A stretch of DNA of 35,037 bases from Bacteroidota bacterium (GTDB taxonomy: Bacteria > Bacteroidota > Bacteroidia > Chitinophagales > Chitinophagaceae): positions 1-35,037 of the forward strand of contig JAEYQO010000062.1 in assembly GCA_023409975.1 (NCBI GenBank), read 5' to 3'. The first letter of the stretch is position 1. The number at the start of each line of letters is the position of its first letter. The translations under genes and the position numbers were made by a program. This document shows, piece after piece, positions 35,008 through 35,037 of the stretch. A model generated the notes under the pieces. It searched no databases. It saw nothing but the letters and a program-made list of their open reading frames with translations, and had not been told where the DNA came from.

Positions 35008-35037
35008 CCCACAACCCCCAACCCGCAACCCCCAACC
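35008..35037. repeat. CCCNCAA heptamer repeat, right end
   Basis: Four consecutive heptamers, CCCACAA, CCCCCAA, CCCGCAA and CCCCCAA, keep exact 7-bp phase, and a further CC reaches the window edge. The full length is therefore unknown. The unit is the same as at 32-50. On the other strand it reads TTGNGGG, which is G-rich. Confidence 0.8.

Larger units (their letters stand above)
34714..35037. other. Non-coding right flank
   Basis: This 324-bp stretch holds no gene. It contains the upstream region of the porV-like gene, with TAATTTTA on the minus strand at about 34733 (one base from TAnnTTTG). It also holds the CTGCCGAAGGC copy and the heptamer repeat at the end. A 23-codon ORF at 34783-34854 has no supporting features. 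Confidence 0.6.

Noticed and set aside
35008..35037. Telomere-like end of a linear replicon
   Set aside because: The repeat resembles telomeric sequence only superficially. The unit has a variable base, the same unit occurs at the other edge in the same orientation, and nothing else suggests a linear chromosome.

Overview
The window reads as chromosomal DNA of a Bacteroidota, most likely Chitinophagaceae-like. The basis is a PorU-type C25 peptidase beside a PorV/PorQ-family barrel (type IX secretion), DUF6089 and DUF4159 proteins, a -33 TTTG / -7 TAnnTTTG promoter, few Shine-Dalgarno sites and several TTG/GTG starts. The genus is inference. No tRNA, rRNA, transposase, phage gene or CRISPR array was seen.

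Layout. 1-229 is intergenic and carries heptad (7-bp) repeats. 230-1993 (+) holds an FkbM methyltransferase and a class I methyltransferase. 1970-11481 (-) is a tightly overlapping nine-gene surface-polysaccharide operon. Read in transcription order it is Wzz-like, Wzx flippase, Wzy-like, GT4, DUF1972 GT4, Wzy_C/ligase-like, WcaJ-like sugar transferase, nucleotidyltransferase-fold protein and an epimerase-like SDR. A small methyltransferase (11614-12048, +) diverges from it.

12045-19452 (-) is a complete GlgE-pathway operon in the order glgE, treS-maltokinase fusion, glgB. It turns trehalose into maltose-1-phosphate and then branched alpha-glucan. A stress-type SDR (19598-20449, -) lies upstream. 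20619-23105 (+) carries a 64-residue membrane protein with its own terminator, an ECF sigma factor, rsmE and a DUF4159 protein. 23133-24884 (-) is a methyltransferase/GT2 pair. 24935-27409 (+) holds a low-molecular-weight phosphatase, hisS and tag, ending at a bidirectional terminator. 27509-34713 (-) holds a DUF6089 barrel with a clear promoter and a porV-like/porU-like pair. 34714-35037 has no gene and ends in CCCNCAA heptamers like those at the start.

How it works together. The nine-gene operon looks like a self-contained Wzx/Wzy pathway: priming by the sugar transferase, extension by two or more GTs, flipping, polymerisation and chain-length control. The nearby methyltransferases and GT2 could decorate the product. 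The Gle/TreS route makes a second glycan, either storage or surface alpha-glucan. The PorU/PorV-like pair points to type IX secretion and cell-surface anchoring. The least explained parts are the heptad DNA at both ends, the nucleotidyltransferase-fold/degenerate-epimerase pair, and TAnnTTTG boxes placed so close to start codons that leaderless transcripts are expected.
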